Positions 7,816-17,385 are shown, counted from the stretch's first letter. The stretch: 64,000 nucleotides of DNA from Sphingopyxis sp. Root154 (GCF_001427105.1 NZ_LMGI01000002.1:1096824-1160823); one strand, 5' to 3'. Notes: generated by a model not told the origin, from the letters alone. Numbers and translations are program-made.

Positions 7816-9150
7816 TCAGCGCCAGGCCGTGATCTGCCCGTCGTCCGCGAGGACGTACAAAATATTATTCGCAACCACGGGGGCCTGCGACAGCGGCGAT
7901 TTGAATTCGGTCGAGCCCAGGAGCGAACCGTCGGTCGGCGAGAATTCCGACAACACGCCTTCGCTGTTGACCGCGATCAGACGGCCGCCGGCGAGGATTG
8001 GTCCAGTCCAGCGGATCGGGTCCTTTTTCTTCTTTTCGGTTTCGACGCGGAAACGCGCGAGCTGTTGCAGCCAGCGAACCTTGCCGTTCGCACGCGCGAC
8101 GGCCAGCAGCTTGGCGTCGTCGGTCATCGCATAGACCCACTCGCCGACGACATAAGGCGTCGAGATGCCGGCGATCGAGATTTCCCAGCTGCGCTGGCCG
8201 GTGACGAGTTCATAGCTTGCCATGCGGCCGCCCTGGCCGAGCGCGAAGACGCGGCCGCGATCGACGACCGGATCGGCGTCGACGTCGGTGAGCGTCGACA
8301 CCGACAGCGCCATCGACGTGCGCGCGAGCGCGTCTTCCCACAGGTCGCGGCCGTTTTCGTAACGATAAGCCTGAACCTCGCCCGACGAGAAGCCGGCGAC
8401 GATAGTCCCCTGCCCCGCCGCGGGCGACGCGGCGCCGAACACGCTGCCCGCCTCTGCCGACGCCGTCGCCTGCCACTGTACCGCGCCATCGGCGGCGTTG
8501 AGCGCGAAGATCTGGTTGTCCTGGCTGATGACATAGACGCCGCCAAACGCAATCGTCGGCGCGCCGCGCAGCGGACCTGCGGGCCGCACCTTCCAGATCA
8601 CCGATCCGTCGGCGACGTTGAGCGCCGCGACGTCGCCGACGCCGCTGGTCGCATAAACGACATTGCCGTCGACCCCCGCACCGCCGCCGAACAGCGACGC
8701 CTTGAAATCCTTGCCCGTGCTGCCGATCGCCACGCTCCACAGTTTCGCGCCCGTGTCGGCAGCGAAGGCGGTGACCACGGCGTCGGTATCGACCACGAAC
8801 AGGCGATTATCGGCGATCACCGGCGAGGCGGCGATCCGCTGCTTGTTGGTACTGCCCGCGATATTGGCTTCCCACAGCTTGGTCCGCGTCGCGGCGAGCG
8901 CCGGATGACCCATCGATTTCGATGCGTTGCCACCCGACTGCGCCCACGCGGCGTTGACCGCCGGTTCGGGCAGCACGACCGCGATCGACGCGGTGGCCGG
9001 GTCGACCTTGACACTGTTGTCGTTCGACAGGATCGACACGCGGTCACCGACCGTCGGGGTCTTCGGCGGACCGTCGCCTTTCAGCACCCCACATGCCGTC
9101 AGCGGCAGCGCGAGCAGCGCCGCATAGATTCCGAAACGCGCTTTCCGCAT
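7816..9150 (-). CDS. bamB: Outer membrane assembly lipoprotein BamB
   Basis: A 444-residue lipoprotein of the BAM complex, which inserts beta-barrel proteins in the outer membrane. The N-terminus has a signal sequence ending in the lipobox LTAC, and the mature part is an eight-bladed propeller made of PQQ-like repeats (for example DGSVIWKVRPAGPLRGAP, ADGAVQWQA, NGKVRWLQQL). Start is the ATG at 9150; codons upstream in the same frame belong to the neighbouring gene's overlap. It follows the TPR gene with a single base between stop and start and precedes der, the same order as in E. coli. Confidence 0.95.
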   Translation of the reverse strand: MRKARFGIYAALLALPLTACGVLKGDGPPKTPTVGDRVSILSNDNSVKVDPATASIAVVLPEPAVNAAWAQSGGNASKSMGHPALAATRTKLWEANIAGSTNKQRIAASPVIADNRLFVVDTDAVVTAFAADTGAKLWSVAIGSTGKDFKASLFGGGAGVDGNVVYATSGVGDVAALNVADGSVIWKVRPAGPLRGAPTIAFGGVYVISQDNQIFALNAADGAVQWQATASAEAGSVFGAASPAAGQGTIVAGFSSGEVQAYRYENGRDLWEDALARTSMALSVSTLTDVDADPVVDRGRVFALGQGGRMASYELVTGQRSWEISIAGISTPYVVGEWVYAMTDDAKLLAVARANGKVRWLQQLARFRVETEKKKKDPIRWTGPILAGGRLIAVNSEGVLSEFSPTDGSLLGSTEFKSPLSQAPVVANNILYVLADDGQITAWR

Positions 9151-9151
9151 A

Positions 9152-9961
9152 TTAATTGGCTTCCTCAGTCTTTGCGGCTGCCGCGGCCTTTGGCGCGGCA
9201 TTGCCTTTCTGGTCCCCGACGGCGGCGGCTTGCGCCGCGCCTTTCTTTTCGGCTGCGGCGCTTTCGTCCGCCCGGTCCGCGACCGCATCGACGCCGAGCA
9301 TCCCCGCCATCTGCACCGAGCGCGATTGCAGCGATTTGCTCACATTGGGCAATTTGGCGATGCGGCCATAAAGCGCGCCGGCCTGGTCGAACTGGCCAAG
9401 CTGGTAATGCGCGGTCGCCGAAAGTTCGGCTGCGCTCGCGAACCAGCTCGAGGCCGGATCCTTGGCGTCGACCATCGGCTTCATCCGCGCGATCACCATT
9501 TCGGGCTTCAGCGTGTCATATTCGAACGCCGTCTGGCGGATCAGCGCAAGATCGCGCAGCGCCTGATCGAGCTTGGTATCGGCCGCGACTTTCGCCATCA
9601 GGGCAGCGGCCGCCTTCAGATCGCCGCTCTGCGCCTTGATGTTCGCTTCCTGCATCTGCGCGACTGCGCGATAGGCGGGATCGCCTTCGGCTGCCAGCTT
9701 CTGAAGATCGGTCGCCGCGGCGCGCGGCTGGTTGGTGCCGAGTTTTTCGAACGCCGCGATCAGCTCTTCGGCCTGCTCACCGCGGGCGGCATCCTGCTGG
9801 TGGCTCCAAAAGAGATAACCGCCGAACGCCAGCAGCGCGGCGATGACGCCGCCGATGATCCAGCGGCCATAGCGTTGCATGATCGTATCGAGCCGGTCCT
9901 TGCGGACGGCCTCGTCGACTTCCTGCAACAGCGCGGCATCATTCGTCGGGCTCAGCGCCAA
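9152..9961 (-). CDS. YfgM-like tetratricopeptide membrane protein
   Basis: A 269-residue protein of the YfgM / TPR_21 family, which is anchored in the inner membrane and helps hand proteins from the SecYEG translocon to periplasmic chaperones in E. coli. A short cytosolic segment is followed by one transmembrane helix (residues about 34-50, WIIGGVIAALLAFGGYLFW) and a periplasmic helical repeat region, ending in an Ala/Lys-rich tail. The start is a TTG at 9961, supported by a near-perfect GGAGG five bases upstream and no competing ATG. It is tandem with bamB and der, as in gammaproteobacteria, which supports a role in envelope protein biogenesis. Confidence 0.85.
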   Translation of the reverse strand: MALSPTNDAALLQEVDEAVRKDRLDTIMQRYGRWIIGGVIAALLAFGGYLFWSHQQDAARGEQAEELIAAFEKLGTNQPRAAATDLQKLAAEGDPAYRAVAQMQEANIKAQSGDLKAAAALMAKVAADTKLDQALRDLALIRQTAFEYDTLKPEMVIARMKPMVDAKDPASSWFASAAELSATAHYQLGQFDQAGALYGRIAKLPNVSKSLQSRSVQMAGMLGVDAVADRADESAAAEKKGAAQAAAVGDQKGNAAPKAAAAAKTEEAN

Positions 9962-10075
9962 TCAAACCTCCATAAACTCAATATTGGCCCGGGCATTCAG
10001 CATCGCGCCGGCGGCTTCCTTAGCGACGGCGCCCAAAAACGCCAAGCGTTTCACTCTGCACGGCTCGCCGGACTC

Positions 10076-10939
10076 TTAACCTGCGTATGTCTGATCCTCG
10101 GTCGGGAATGAACGGGACCTGACTTCGTCGGCATAGTCCTTGACCGCGCCTTCGACGACGCTTGCCATATTTCCATAACGCTTCACGAACTTGGGAACGC
10201 GTTCGAACATGCCGAGCATGTCGTCGGTGACGAGCACCTGACCATCGCACTCTGCCGAAGCGCCGATACCGATCGTCGGGCAATCGACCTTGTTCGTAAT
10301 CTCGATCGCGATCGATTCGAGCACGCCCTCGATCACGATCGAAAAGGCGCCGGCCTGTGCGACCGCGACGGCATCTTCGACGATCGAGCGCGCTTCTTCC
10401 GCGCTCTTGCCGCGCACGCCATAGCCGCCGAGGATGTTCACCGCCTGCGGGGTCAGCCCGACATGGCCCATCACCGGAATGCCGCGCTGGGTGAGGAATT
10501 CGATCGTCGGGGCGAGCACCTTGCCGCCTTCGACCTTCACCGCCGCCGCGCCGGTTTCCTTGAGCAGCCGCGCGGCATTATCGAACGCCTGCTGCGGGCT
10601 GCCTTCATAGCTGCCGAACGGCATGTCGACGATCACCGCGGCATGATAGCTGCCGCGCACGACGGCGGCGCCGTGCAGCGCCATCATGTCCATCGTCACC
10701 CCGACGGTGTGCGGCAGGCCGTAGATCACCTGCGCGAGCGAATCGCCGACGAGCAGCATGTCGCAATGCGGGTCGAGCAGCTGCGCCATGCGGACGGTAT
10801 AGGCGGTGAGCATCACGAGCGGTTCGCCGCCCTTGCGCTGGCGAATGCGCGGCACGGTGAGGCGTTTCATCGGCTGCGGCGTCGGATTGGCGCGGCTGGT
10901 CGACGTGTCGAAGGTGAGCGTTTTCGGGAGTGTGGACAT
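10076..10939 (-). CDS. panB: 3-methyl-2-oxobutanoate hydroxymethyltransferase
   Basis: A 287-residue PanB, the first committed enzyme of pantothenate synthesis: it transfers a hydroxymethyl group from methylene-THF to alpha-ketoisovalerate. Family blocks include MLTAYTVRMAQLLD, DMLLVGDSLAQVIYG with the magnesium-binding Asp, MPFGSYE, VKVEGG, GIPVMGHVGLTPQ and IGIGASAECDGQVLVTDD. The ATG at 10939 fits the family start. panC is not adjacent. It lies upstream of the yfgM-bamB-der genes with a 114-base gap, so it may or may not share their transcript. Confidence 0.97.
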   Translation of the reverse strand: MSTLPKTLTFDTSTSRANPTPQPMKRLTVPRIRQRKGGEPLVMLTAYTVRMAQLLDPHCDMLLVGDSLAQVIYGLPHTVGVTMDMMALHGAAVVRGSYHAAVIVDMPFGSYEGSPQQAFDNAARLLKETGAAAVKVEGGKVLAPTIEFLTQRGIPVMGHVGLTPQAVNILGGYGVRGKSAEEARSIVEDAVAVAQAGAFSIVIEGVLESIAIEITNKVDCPTIGIGASAECDGQVLVTDDMLGMFERVPKFVKRYGNMASVVEGAVKDYADEVRSRSFPTEDQTYAG

Positions 10940-11025
10940 GGGGCGGGGTTTAGCCGCTAAAACCGCGAGGTGAAAGCGGCAAAGCCCCTTTTGTTGCGGC
11001 GCAGCGAAAGCGGTCGCCCGCCGGG

Positions 11026-11955
11026 TCAGGCCGCGCTGAGCGCCGCGCGCTGTTCGTCGCTCAGGCTGAGGCCCATGCTGCCTATCAGTTCGTCCAGCTG
11101 GTCCACCGTCGTCGCGCTGGCAATCGGCGCGGTCACGCCCGGTTGCGCCGCGACCCATGCCAGCGCGATTTGCGAGAGGGTGGCTCCCGTTTCTGCTGCG
11201 ATGCGGTCCATCACGGCGAGCATCGCCGGGCCCCTGCCGTCGAGATAGGGTTTGACGCGCGCGCCACGCGGACTTTTGCCAAGATCTTCGGGCTTACGAT
11301 ATTTGCCCGACAGATAACCCGAGGCGAGGCTGATATAAGTGACGACCCCCAGCCCCTCGTCGATGCAAAGCTGTTGCAGCGCGCCTTCATATTGGTCGCG
11401 GTCGAGCAGGTTGAGCTCGGGCTGCATCGCGGTGAAGCGTGGGAGGCCGTTTTCGTCCGCCACGCGGAGCGCTTCCGCGAGCCGGTCGGCCGAATAGTTG
11501 GACGCGCCGATCGCGCGCAAGATACCCGCATCGACGAGTTCCGCAAAAGCGCCCAGCACTTCATCGAGCGGCACGTCGGGATCGTCCTTATGCGCGAAAT
11601 AAAGGTCGATGACGTCGGTGCCGAGCCGGTCGAGCGAGCCTTGCACGGCATCGCGGATGCGGTCGGGCTTCAGCCCGCCGGGCATCATGCCGACCTTGGT
11701 CGCGATCAGCACGCTGTCCCGCGCGCCGCTTTCTTTCAGCCACGCGCCCATCATGCTTTCGGATTCGCCGCCCTTGTGGCCCGGAACCCAGGCCGAATAG
11801 ACGTCAGCGGTGTCGATCATACCGCCGCCCAGTTCGACGAAGCGGTCGAGAACCGCGAAGCTCGCATCGCGCCCCGCGGTCATCCCAAAGACATTTCCGC
11901 CGAGAACGAAGGGCCGGATCGACAGGCCGCTCCGGCCCAGGGCTCTTTCGGTCAT
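11026..11955 (-). CDS. Aldo/keto reductase
   Basis: A 309-residue NADPH-dependent oxidoreductase of the aldo/keto reductase superfamily (YhdN/Tas-like branch). The catalytic tetrad can be placed at D48, Y53, K87 and H122 (IDTADVYS, ATKVG, LYFAHKDD). The cofactor region is near PIASATTVDQLDELI. The natural substrate cannot be told. Its ATG overlaps the upstream glycerophosphodiesterase stop codon (ATGA), so it is the last gene of a three-gene coupled operon with the ArsC-like gene and the glycerophosphodiesterase. Confidence 0.93.
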   Translation of the reverse strand: MTERALGRSGLSIRPFVLGGNVFGMTAGRDASFAVLDRFVELGGGMIDTADVYSAWVPGHKGGESESMMGAWLKESGARDSVLIATKVGMMPGGLKPDRIRDAVQGSLDRLGTDVIDLYFAHKDDPDVPLDEVLGAFAELVDAGILRAIGASNYSADRLAEALRVADENGLPRFTAMQPELNLLDRDQYEGALQQLCIDEGLGVVTYISLASGYLSGKYRKPEDLGKSPRGARVKPYLDGRGPAMLAVMDRIAAETGATLSQIALAWVAAQPGVTAPIASATTVDQLDELIGSMGLSLSDEQRAALSAA

Positions 11956-13028
11956 TGTCCGCTTTCCCTCCTTACCGTCGCCACCGCCTCGCGCGGATTG
12001 TCGCTGAACAGGCCGTCGATGCCGGTCTTCAGATAGGAGGTGATTTCACCGGCCAGGTCGCCGTGCCCGGCCGGATTGACCCCGCCTTTGTCGCCCAGCG
12101 GCAGGAAATAATTTTCGCGGCGGAACGTCCAGGGATGGACCTTGAGCCCCGCAGCATGCGCATCGCGCACAAGGCTGGTCGGCTTGCCGAGCCGGCCGAG
12201 CGCGCGGCGCGGGATCACCATCGCCTTGTTCGGCCCGATGCCGTCGGCATAGCCGGCGATCATTTTCAGCCCGGCGGGCGACGTCATGGCGGCATAGCTG
12301 GCGCCCGGCCGGTCGGCGGGGCCGCCCTCGGCATCCATCAGCTGGATTAGCGGAAGGTCGCTCTTCGCGCGCAGGTCCATCAGATTGCCGACCTCGAAGC
12401 TCTGGATGAACACCGACGCGGTGCGGCCGCGATAACCGAAGCGATCAAGCACGCTGAGCAAAGGCGCCTCGTGCGGCAGGCCGATCGCGACGAAATAACT
12501 CGGGTGCTTGGTTTCGGGATAGACGCCGACGGGTTTGTCGCGGCCCTTGTTGACCTCCGCCAGCAAGGTCAGGATTTCCTCGAAGGTTGGGATTTCGAAC
12601 TGCCCGTCATAATCGGTGCTGCGCAGCTTCGGGAGCCGCTCGCGCGCGCGCAGCGTCTTGAGTTCAGCCAGCGTGAAATCTTCGGTGAACCAGCCGGTGA
12701 CCTTTTGCCCGTCGATCGTCTTCGTGGCCTTGCGGCCTGCGAATTCGGCATGCGCTGCGACATCGGTCGTTTCCGAAATCTCGTTCTCGTGCCGCGCGAC
12801 AAGCACGCCGTCCTTCGTGAGCACGAGATCGGGCTCGATATAGTCGGCGCCAAGGTCGATCGCGAGCTTGTAACCCGCCAGCGTATGTTCGGGGCGCTCG
12901 CCCGACGCGCCGCGATGGGCGATCACGATCGGCGGCTGGCCATTGAGCGTCGGCTGCGCGGTCACGACATCAGCCGTGCAGCCGGCGGACAATGCCAAGG
13001 CCAGCAGCGCCGCGAGCGACCGGATCAT
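11952..13028 (-). CDS. Glycerophosphodiester phosphodiesterase, lipoprotein (GlpQ-like)
   Basis: A 358-residue GDPD family enzyme that hydrolyses glycerophosphodiesters to an alcohol and glycerol-3-phosphate. The catalytic block IAHRGASGERPEHTLAGY, the metal-binding EPDLVLTKDGVLVARHE and VYPETKHPSYF are all present. The N-terminus has a signal peptide with a lipobox-like LSAGC, so it is probably a lipid-anchored periplasmic or outer-membrane protein. Start and stop overlap the neighbouring genes by 4 bases on both sides, showing tight coupling. Confidence 0.94.
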   Translation of the reverse strand: MIRSLAALLALALSAGCTADVVTAQPTLNGQPPIVIAHRGASGERPEHTLAGYKLAIDLGADYIEPDLVLTKDGVLVARHENEISETTDVAAHAEFAGRKATKTIDGQKVTGWFTEDFTLAELKTLRARERLPKLRSTDYDGQFEIPTFEEILTLLAEVNKGRDKPVGVYPETKHPSYFVAIGLPHEAPLLSVLDRFGYRGRTASVFIQSFEVGNLMDLRAKSDLPLIQLMDAEGGPADRPGASYAAMTSPAGLKMIAGYADGIGPNKAMVIPRRALGRLGKPTSLVRDAHAAGLKVHPWTFRRENYFLPLGDKGGVNPAGHGDLAGEITSYLKTGIDGLFSDNPREAVATVRRESGQ

Positions 13029-13375
13029 GCCGCAAAACGCGCCTGCCAGTCCTCGGCCGAAAAGCCAACGCTGACCCCGCTCGCGGCCTCGACGACCGGA
13101 CGGCGGATCATCGCCGGCTGGTCGAGCATCAACGCCTTTGCCGCGGCGGCGTCGAGCCCGTCCTTTTGCGCGTCGGGCAGTTTGCGAAACGTCGTCCCCG
13201 CCTTGTTGAGCAATTTTTCCCAGCCGAGCGCGTCGATCCAGCTCTGGAGTCGCGGGGCGTCGAGCCCATCCTTGCGCACGTCGTGAAAGTGATAGGCGAC
13301 GCCCTGCTCGTCGAGCCAGCGCCGCGCCTTCTTCACCGTGTCGCAGTTCGAAATGCCATAGAGAATCATCGTCAT
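13025..13375 (-). CDS. ArsC/Spx-family reductase-like protein (YffB type)
   Basis: A 116-residue thioredoxin-fold protein of the ArsC family. The N-terminal ILYGISNCDTVKKARRWLDE has the single active-site cysteine of the YffB/Spx-like branch, and GWEKLLNKAGTTFRKLP and PAMIRRPVVE are family blocks. Such proteins are often labelled arsenate reductase but YffB-type members are glutathione-dependent thiol reductases of unknown target. There are no arsenic genes nearby. ATG codons at 13375 and 13369 are both possible starts. It is the first gene of the operon continuing with the glycerophosphodiesterase and aldo/keto reductase. Confidence 0.88.
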   Translation of the reverse strand: MTMILYGISNCDTVKKARRWLDEQGVAYHFHDVRKDGLDAPRLQSWIDALGWEKLLNKAGTTFRKLPDAQKDGLDAAAAKALMLDQPAMIRRPVVEAASGVSVGFSAEDWQARFAA

Positions 13376-13447
13376 GGACCGAGGACTTAGCAGGCGCGGG
13401 TTGCAGTTTCGAGGCCGGGAAAGGCTGGACTCAAGAAAAAGCTGGGC

Positions 13448-14125
13448 TCAAAAAACTGCCGACCGCTCGGCGATACGCGTGTTCGCGCTTGCAAGCTTGC
13501 CGCGAAGGGCGCGCGCGAAACCTTCGTGAAGCGCGCCCGCAATCCCGGGATTGGCGGCCAGATAGGCGCGCAGCGCCGCGGCGGGAACGAACCACAGCCG
13601 GGCGTTGCTGCCGAGCGTCACCGTCCCGGTCGCATGCGCGCCGTCGAGCACCGTCGCTTCGCCGATCAGCGCGCCGCCCCCGAGTTTGGCGATCTCGACC
13701 CCATCGCGCAGGATCGCGGCTTGTCCCTCGGCCAGATAGAAGAGGCTGGGCGCCGCCTGATTCTCGCGGATCAGCACCTCGCCGCGCTTTGCCGAAATCC
13801 AGTGCCCCTGATCGATCAGATCGCGCGCAGCCGTAGCCCCGAGGCCGGAAAAATGCTGGCGGCGCAATTCCTCTTCTTCGGGAGAAAACTGCACTTTGGC
13901 GTCGCGCAGCCACAGCCGCCCCAATATACCGATGTTGACGACGAGGATCGCAAGCACGAGCAGGCCGTAACCGAGATCCGGCCCACGAAATAATGTCAGC
14001 GGCAAGGCGACTAGGGCCGCCGCGGCGAGGCCGATGCGGGCATAGTCAATCCGCACGACAAAACTCGTCGCCAGAAGGAGCAGCAGCGCCCCGTAGAGAA
14101 ACCATGCGGAATTGAAACTCGCCAT
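13448..14125 (-). CDS. Membrane protein with C-terminal cyclic-nucleotide-binding-like domain (Popeye-like architecture)
   Basis: A 225-residue protein. Three hydrophobic segments fill residues about 5-75, followed by a cytosolic domain of the cyclic-nucleotide-binding fold (GHWISAKRGEVLIRENQAAPSLFYLAEGQAAILRDG, then GGGALIGEATVLDG). The three-helix plus cNMP-domain layout is that of Popeye-domain proteins. The phosphate-binding cassette of the CRP type (GE..L....R(T/S)A) is degenerate, reading IGEATVLDGAHATGTV, so ligand binding is unproven. The start is ATG 14125; an upstream in-frame TTG at 14152 has no good ribosome-binding site. It is divergent from the DAHP synthase gene. Confidence 0.75.
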   Translation of the reverse strand: MASFNSAWFLYGALLLLLATSFVVRIDYARIGLAAAALVALPLTLFRGPDLGYGLLVLAILVVNIGILGRLWLRDAKVQFSPEEEELRRQHFSGLGATAARDLIDQGHWISAKRGEVLIRENQAAPSLFYLAEGQAAILRDGVEIAKLGGGALIGEATVLDGAHATGTVTLGSNARLWFVPAAALRAYLAANPGIAGALHEGFARALRGKLASANTRIAERSAVF

Positions 14126-14383
14126 AGCCAATCGCTTCGCGTCGAGACCCAACCTCAGGTCACCGGGTGTATAACGTTGTCGATAGCCAAAAGCCTTGGT
14201 CGCGCGAGGCTAATCGCATTTCCGCAGCGCGTAATAAACTACCATTTTTGGTCTCTCAAGAAAAGCATAGGTGCGCAAATGTCACGATAATGCTAATTTT
14301 CAGGTTTGATCGTGCCGGAAACATTGCTTCCGCGCGGCATAGGCGCCATGTGGCGCTCGATTCGAACGCGAAAAGACAGGCAG

Positions 14384-15757
14384 ATGACAAAAAACTGGCA
14401 ACCGCATAGCTGGCGCTCGCACGAGGCCCGCCAGCTTCCCACCTATCGCGACGCCGATGCGCTGGCGGCCGCCGAGCGCGAGCTCAGCAATTATCCGCCG
14501 TTGGTGTTTGCCGGCGAGGCGCGCGACCTGACCGCCGACCTTGGCCGCGTGGCCGAGGGCAAGGCGTTCCTGCTGCAGGGTGGCGATTGCGCCGAAAGCT
14601 TTGCCGAATTCCATCCGAACAACATCCGCGACACCTTCCGCGTACTGCTTCAGATGGCGGTCGTGCTGACCTTCGCGTCGAAGATGCCCGTGGTGAAGCT
14701 CGGCCGCATGGCCGGCCAGTTCGCCAAGCCGCGCTCGGCCGATCTCGAAGACATCGACGGCGTGTCGCTGCCGAGCTATCGCGGCGACATCATTAACGAC
14801 ATCGCGTTCGAGGAAGCGGGCCGCGAGCCCGACCCGCAGCGCATGGTCAAGGCGTATAACCAGTCGGCGGCGACGCTGAACCTGCTGCGCGCCTTCGCGA
14901 ATGGCGGCTATGCGAACCTGCATCAGGTCAACGCCTGGACGCACGACTTCATGGACCGCAGCCCGTGGGCGAAGAAATATCAGGAGACCGCCGCGCGGAT
15001 TTCCGAAGCGCTCGCCTTCATGGAAGCATGCGGCGTGACCCCCGAAACTGTCCCGCAGATCAAGGGCACCAGCTTCTACACCAGCCACGAGGCGCTGCTG
15101 CTCCCCTATGAGCAGGCCCTCACCCGTCAGGATAGCCTGACCGGCGGCTGGTACGACACCTCGGGCCATTTCCTGTGGGTCGGCGACCGCACGCGCTTCG
15201 AAGGCTCGGCGCACATCGAATATCTGCGCGGCATCGGCAATCCGGTCGGGATGAAGTGCGGCCCCAGCCTTGAGCCCGACGTGCTGCTGCGCCTGCTCGA
15301 CACGCTCAATCCGAACCATGTCGCGGGCCGCATGACGCTGATCACGCGTTACGGCCACGACAAGATCGAGGCGCATCTGCCCAAGCTGGTGCGCGCGGTG
15401 AAGGAATCGGGCCATCCCGTCGTCTGGTCGTGCGACCCGATGCACGGCAATGTCATCAAGACGCCCAACGGATACAAGACGCGTCCGTTCGAGCGCATCC
15501 TCGCCGAGGTGCGCGGCTTCTTCGCCGTCCACCGCGCCGAGGGTACGCATGGCGGCGGCATCCACATCGAGATGACCGGCCAGAATGTCACCGAATGCAC
15601 CGGCGGCGCGATGGACGTGACCCAGATGGACCTCGCTGATCGCTATCACACGCATTGCGATCCGCGGTTGAATGCCGGGCAGAGCCTTGAGCTCGCGTTC
15701 CTGCTGGCAGAGATGCTCAATCAGGAAATGGCGGACCGCGCCAAGCAGGCGGCTTGA
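14384..15757 (+). CDS. Class II 3-deoxy-7-phosphoheptulonate (DAHP) synthase
   Basis: A 457-residue class II DAHP synthase, which joins phosphoenolpyruvate and erythrose-4-phosphate as the first step of the shikimate pathway. It opens with [18 protein letters not shown], followed by [15 protein letters not shown] with the metal-binding cysteine, [17 protein letters not shown]-type [42 protein letters not shown] and [15 protein letters not shown]. All are canonical for the plant/mycobacterial type. The ATG at 14384 follows a purine-rich GACAGG. The 258-base region upstream, shared with the divergent membrane-protein gene, must hold both promoters; I cannot fix their -35 and -10 boxes with confidence. 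Confidence 0.97.
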   Translation: MTKNWQPHSWRSHEARQLPTYRDADALAAAERELSNYPPLVFAGEARDLTADLGRVAEGKAFLLQGGDCAESFAEFHPNNIRDTFRVLLQMAVVLTFASKMPVVKLGRMAGQFAKPRSADLEDIDGVSLPSYRGDIINDIAFEEAGREPDPQRMVKAYNQSAATLNLLRAFANGGYANLHQVNAWTHDFMDRSPWAKKYQETAARISEALAFMEACGVTPETVPQIKGTSFYTSHEALLLPYEQALTRQDSLTGGWYDTSGHFLWVGDRTRFEGSAHIEYLRGIGNPVGMKCGPSLEPDVLLRLLDTLNPNHVAGRMTLITRYGHDKIEAHLPKLVRAVKESGHPVVWSCDPMHGNVIKTPNGYKTRPFERILAEVRGFFAVHRAEGTHGGGIHIEMTGQNVTECTGGAMDVTQMDLADRYHTHCDPRLNAGQSLELAFLLAEMLNQEMADRAKQAA

Positions 15758-15772
15758 CGCCCGCCAGATAAA

Positions 15773-15808
15773 ATAACGTCGCCCCCGCCTTCGGGCGGGC
15801 GACGTTAT
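15773..15808. terminator. Bidirectional terminator hairpin
   Basis: ATAACGTCGCCC (15773-15784) pairs exactly with GGGCGACGTTAT (15797-15808), and an inner GCC-TTCG-GGC closes with a stable TTCG tetraloop and a 2-base bulge. It sits between the convergent DAHP synthase and M28 peptidase genes, and the A/T ends give short T-rich tails on both strands. Confidence 0.75.
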
Positions 15809-15821
15809 CATTCAACGATAA

Positions 15822-17324
15822 TTACTTGCCCGACCACCGCTTCGTATCGGCGAACGCCCGGCCGATCGCGACATGCAGATCGGCATCCTCGGCCGCGCCG
15901 CCGAGCGGAATCTTGTCCGAGAAATTATCCGCCGCGCTGTGATAATCGCTGCCGAGGAAGGCCTCGAGCAGCTTCATGTCAGAAAAGCTGCCGCCGACCA
16001 TCAACGACGTCACGCCCTTGGCGCCGAGCGCCCAGCCGTCCTGCCGCTGGATGAAGGCATCGGCCTCGCGATCCTCGTCGAGCTTGCGGCCGAGTTTCGT
16101 CGCCGCCTCGCGCACCACCGCGTCATAGGCGGGCTTGCCGCGTCCGATCGTCGCGACCGGGGTGCCGCGCGGCGAAATCGCGATGGTGTCGATGTTGAGC
16201 GCAACGGTGATGTCCGACAGCGGCACGACCGGATGATCGGCGAAATAATGCGCGCCGAGCAGGCCCTTTTCCTCCGCCGTCGTCGCCATGAAATAGATGT
16301 CGCGGTCGGGACGCGCGCCCGTCCCCAGCCGCTTCGCGACCTCGATCAGCACCGCTATGCCGCTCGCATTGTCGACCGCGCCATTGCAGATGCGGTCGGC
16401 CGCACCTTCGGGCTCGCAAATGCCGAGATGATCCCAATGACCGAGGAACAGCACCGCCTTGCCGTCGGGCTTGGCGCCGGGAAGCTTGGCGATGATATTG
16501 TTGCTGGCGAAGGGCCGCGTGGTCGATTTCGCCGTGATGTCGGCGGTCACCGGCAGCACCGCGCCCTTGTAGTCGGGCGATTTTGCGGCTTCGCGGAGCG
16601 CGCCGCCATCCTGCCCCGCCCGTTTGAGCAGCGCATCGGCCGCCTCGAGCGATAGGAAGCCGCTGACCGGCGCGCCCGGCTTGGCGCCCGCAAGGCGCAT
16701 CGACTTGGCGCCCGCGCTTTCGCGCAGCGCCGTCCAGGGCACGGCATCGGTCGCGATGACGAGCACCGCCGATGCGCCGGCATCGGCAAGCATCTGGCGC
16801 CGCTCGCGATAACGCGGCAGCTTGTCGCCGAAGGGCGTATTGTCGAACAGCATGATCGCCAGCTTGCCCCTGACGTCGGCATTGACCTTGCCCGCGCCGT
16901 CGAGGCCATAGCCGACGAAGATGGCGGGAAGGTCGGCGAGCGCGACCGACGCATCGCGGCTGCTCAGGATGATCCCGTCATCCTCCAGCGCGAAATCGCG
17001 GCCGTTGACCTTGAACTTCGCACTGCCGCCGAGCGCCTGCGTTTCGACGAAAGGCACCGGCTGGAGCCAGGGGGTTGTGCTGCCCGGAACGGCTTCGAGC
17101 CCTGCCTTCGCCCATTCGCCGACGATATAGGCGATCGTGCGATCCTCACCCTCGGTCCCCGGCGCGCGGCCTTCGAACGCATCACTCGCCAGCACCTTGA
17201 TATGATCGGCGAGCTGGGCCTCGGTGATCGGCGCGTCGCCCTTGGCGGGCGCGGCCAAAACGGCGGGAGCAATGGCGAGAAGAGCGATGGCCGCGGCGGC
17301 GGCGTGGAAACGGGTGGTTTTCAT
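15822..17324 (-). CDS. Secreted M28-family zinc aminopeptidase
   Basis: A 500-residue exported metallopeptidase. A signal peptide ends about residue 24 (AVLAAPAK). A PA (protease-associated) domain lies in the middle, and the M28 catalytic domain carries the zinc ligands in FLGHWDHLG, GAVDNASGIAVLIEVA (bridging Asp), ATTAEEKGLLGAHYF (catalytic Glu pair) and NIDTI, with a late YHSAADNF histidine. Family members are periplasmic or secreted aminopeptidases; the residue preference cannot be told. Start is ATG 17324. Hairpins separate it from the upstream CitE-like gene, so it probably has its own promoter. Confidence 0.93.
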   Translation of the reverse strand: MKTTRFHAAAAAIALLAIAPAVLAAPAKGDAPITEAQLADHIKVLASDAFEGRAPGTEGEDRTIAYIVGEWAKAGLEAVPGSTTPWLQPVPFVETQALGGSAKFKVNGRDFALEDDGIILSSRDASVALADLPAIFVGYGLDGAGKVNADVRGKLAIMLFDNTPFGDKLPRYRERRQMLADAGASAVLVIATDAVPWTALRESAGAKSMRLAGAKPGAPVSGFLSLEAADALLKRAGQDGGALREAAKSPDYKGAVLPVTADITAKSTTRPFASNNIIAKLPGAKPDGKAVLFLGHWDHLGICEPEGAADRICNGAVDNASGIAVLIEVAKRLGTGARPDRDIYFMATTAEEKGLLGAHYFADHPVVPLSDITVALNIDTIAISPRGTPVATIGRGKPAYDAVVREAATKLGRKLDEDREADAFIQRQDGWALGAKGVTSLMVGGSFSDMKLLEAFLGSDYHSAADNFSDKIPLGGAAEDADLHVAIGRAFADTKRWSGK

Positions 17325-17365
17325 GGCGCCGCCGCATGGCATTTCCGCCGCCGCCCGGCAAGGCG

Positions 17366-17385
17366 CGTTCGTCGAAAGACGAACG
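17366..17385. other. GAAA-loop hairpin upstream of the M28 peptidase
   Basis: CGTTCGTC (17366-17373), loop GAAA and GACGAACG (17378-17385) form a perfect 8-bp stem. On the plus strand the loop is a GNRA tetraloop. In the minus-strand transcript it would be a leader hairpin about 42 bases before the peptidase start, or the second of two tandem hairpins behind the CitE-like gene. Confidence 0.4.

Noticed and set aside
13025..13375. Arsenate reductase of an arsenic operon
   Set aside because: No arsR, arsB or acr3 genes are near; the protein is of the YffB type.
14126..14383. Possible regulatory RNA or leader peptide between the Popeye-like and DAHP synthase genes
   Set aside because: I found no tryptophan- or tyrosine-rich leader, no clear hairpin with T-run and no riboswitch core; only promoter-like AT stretches.
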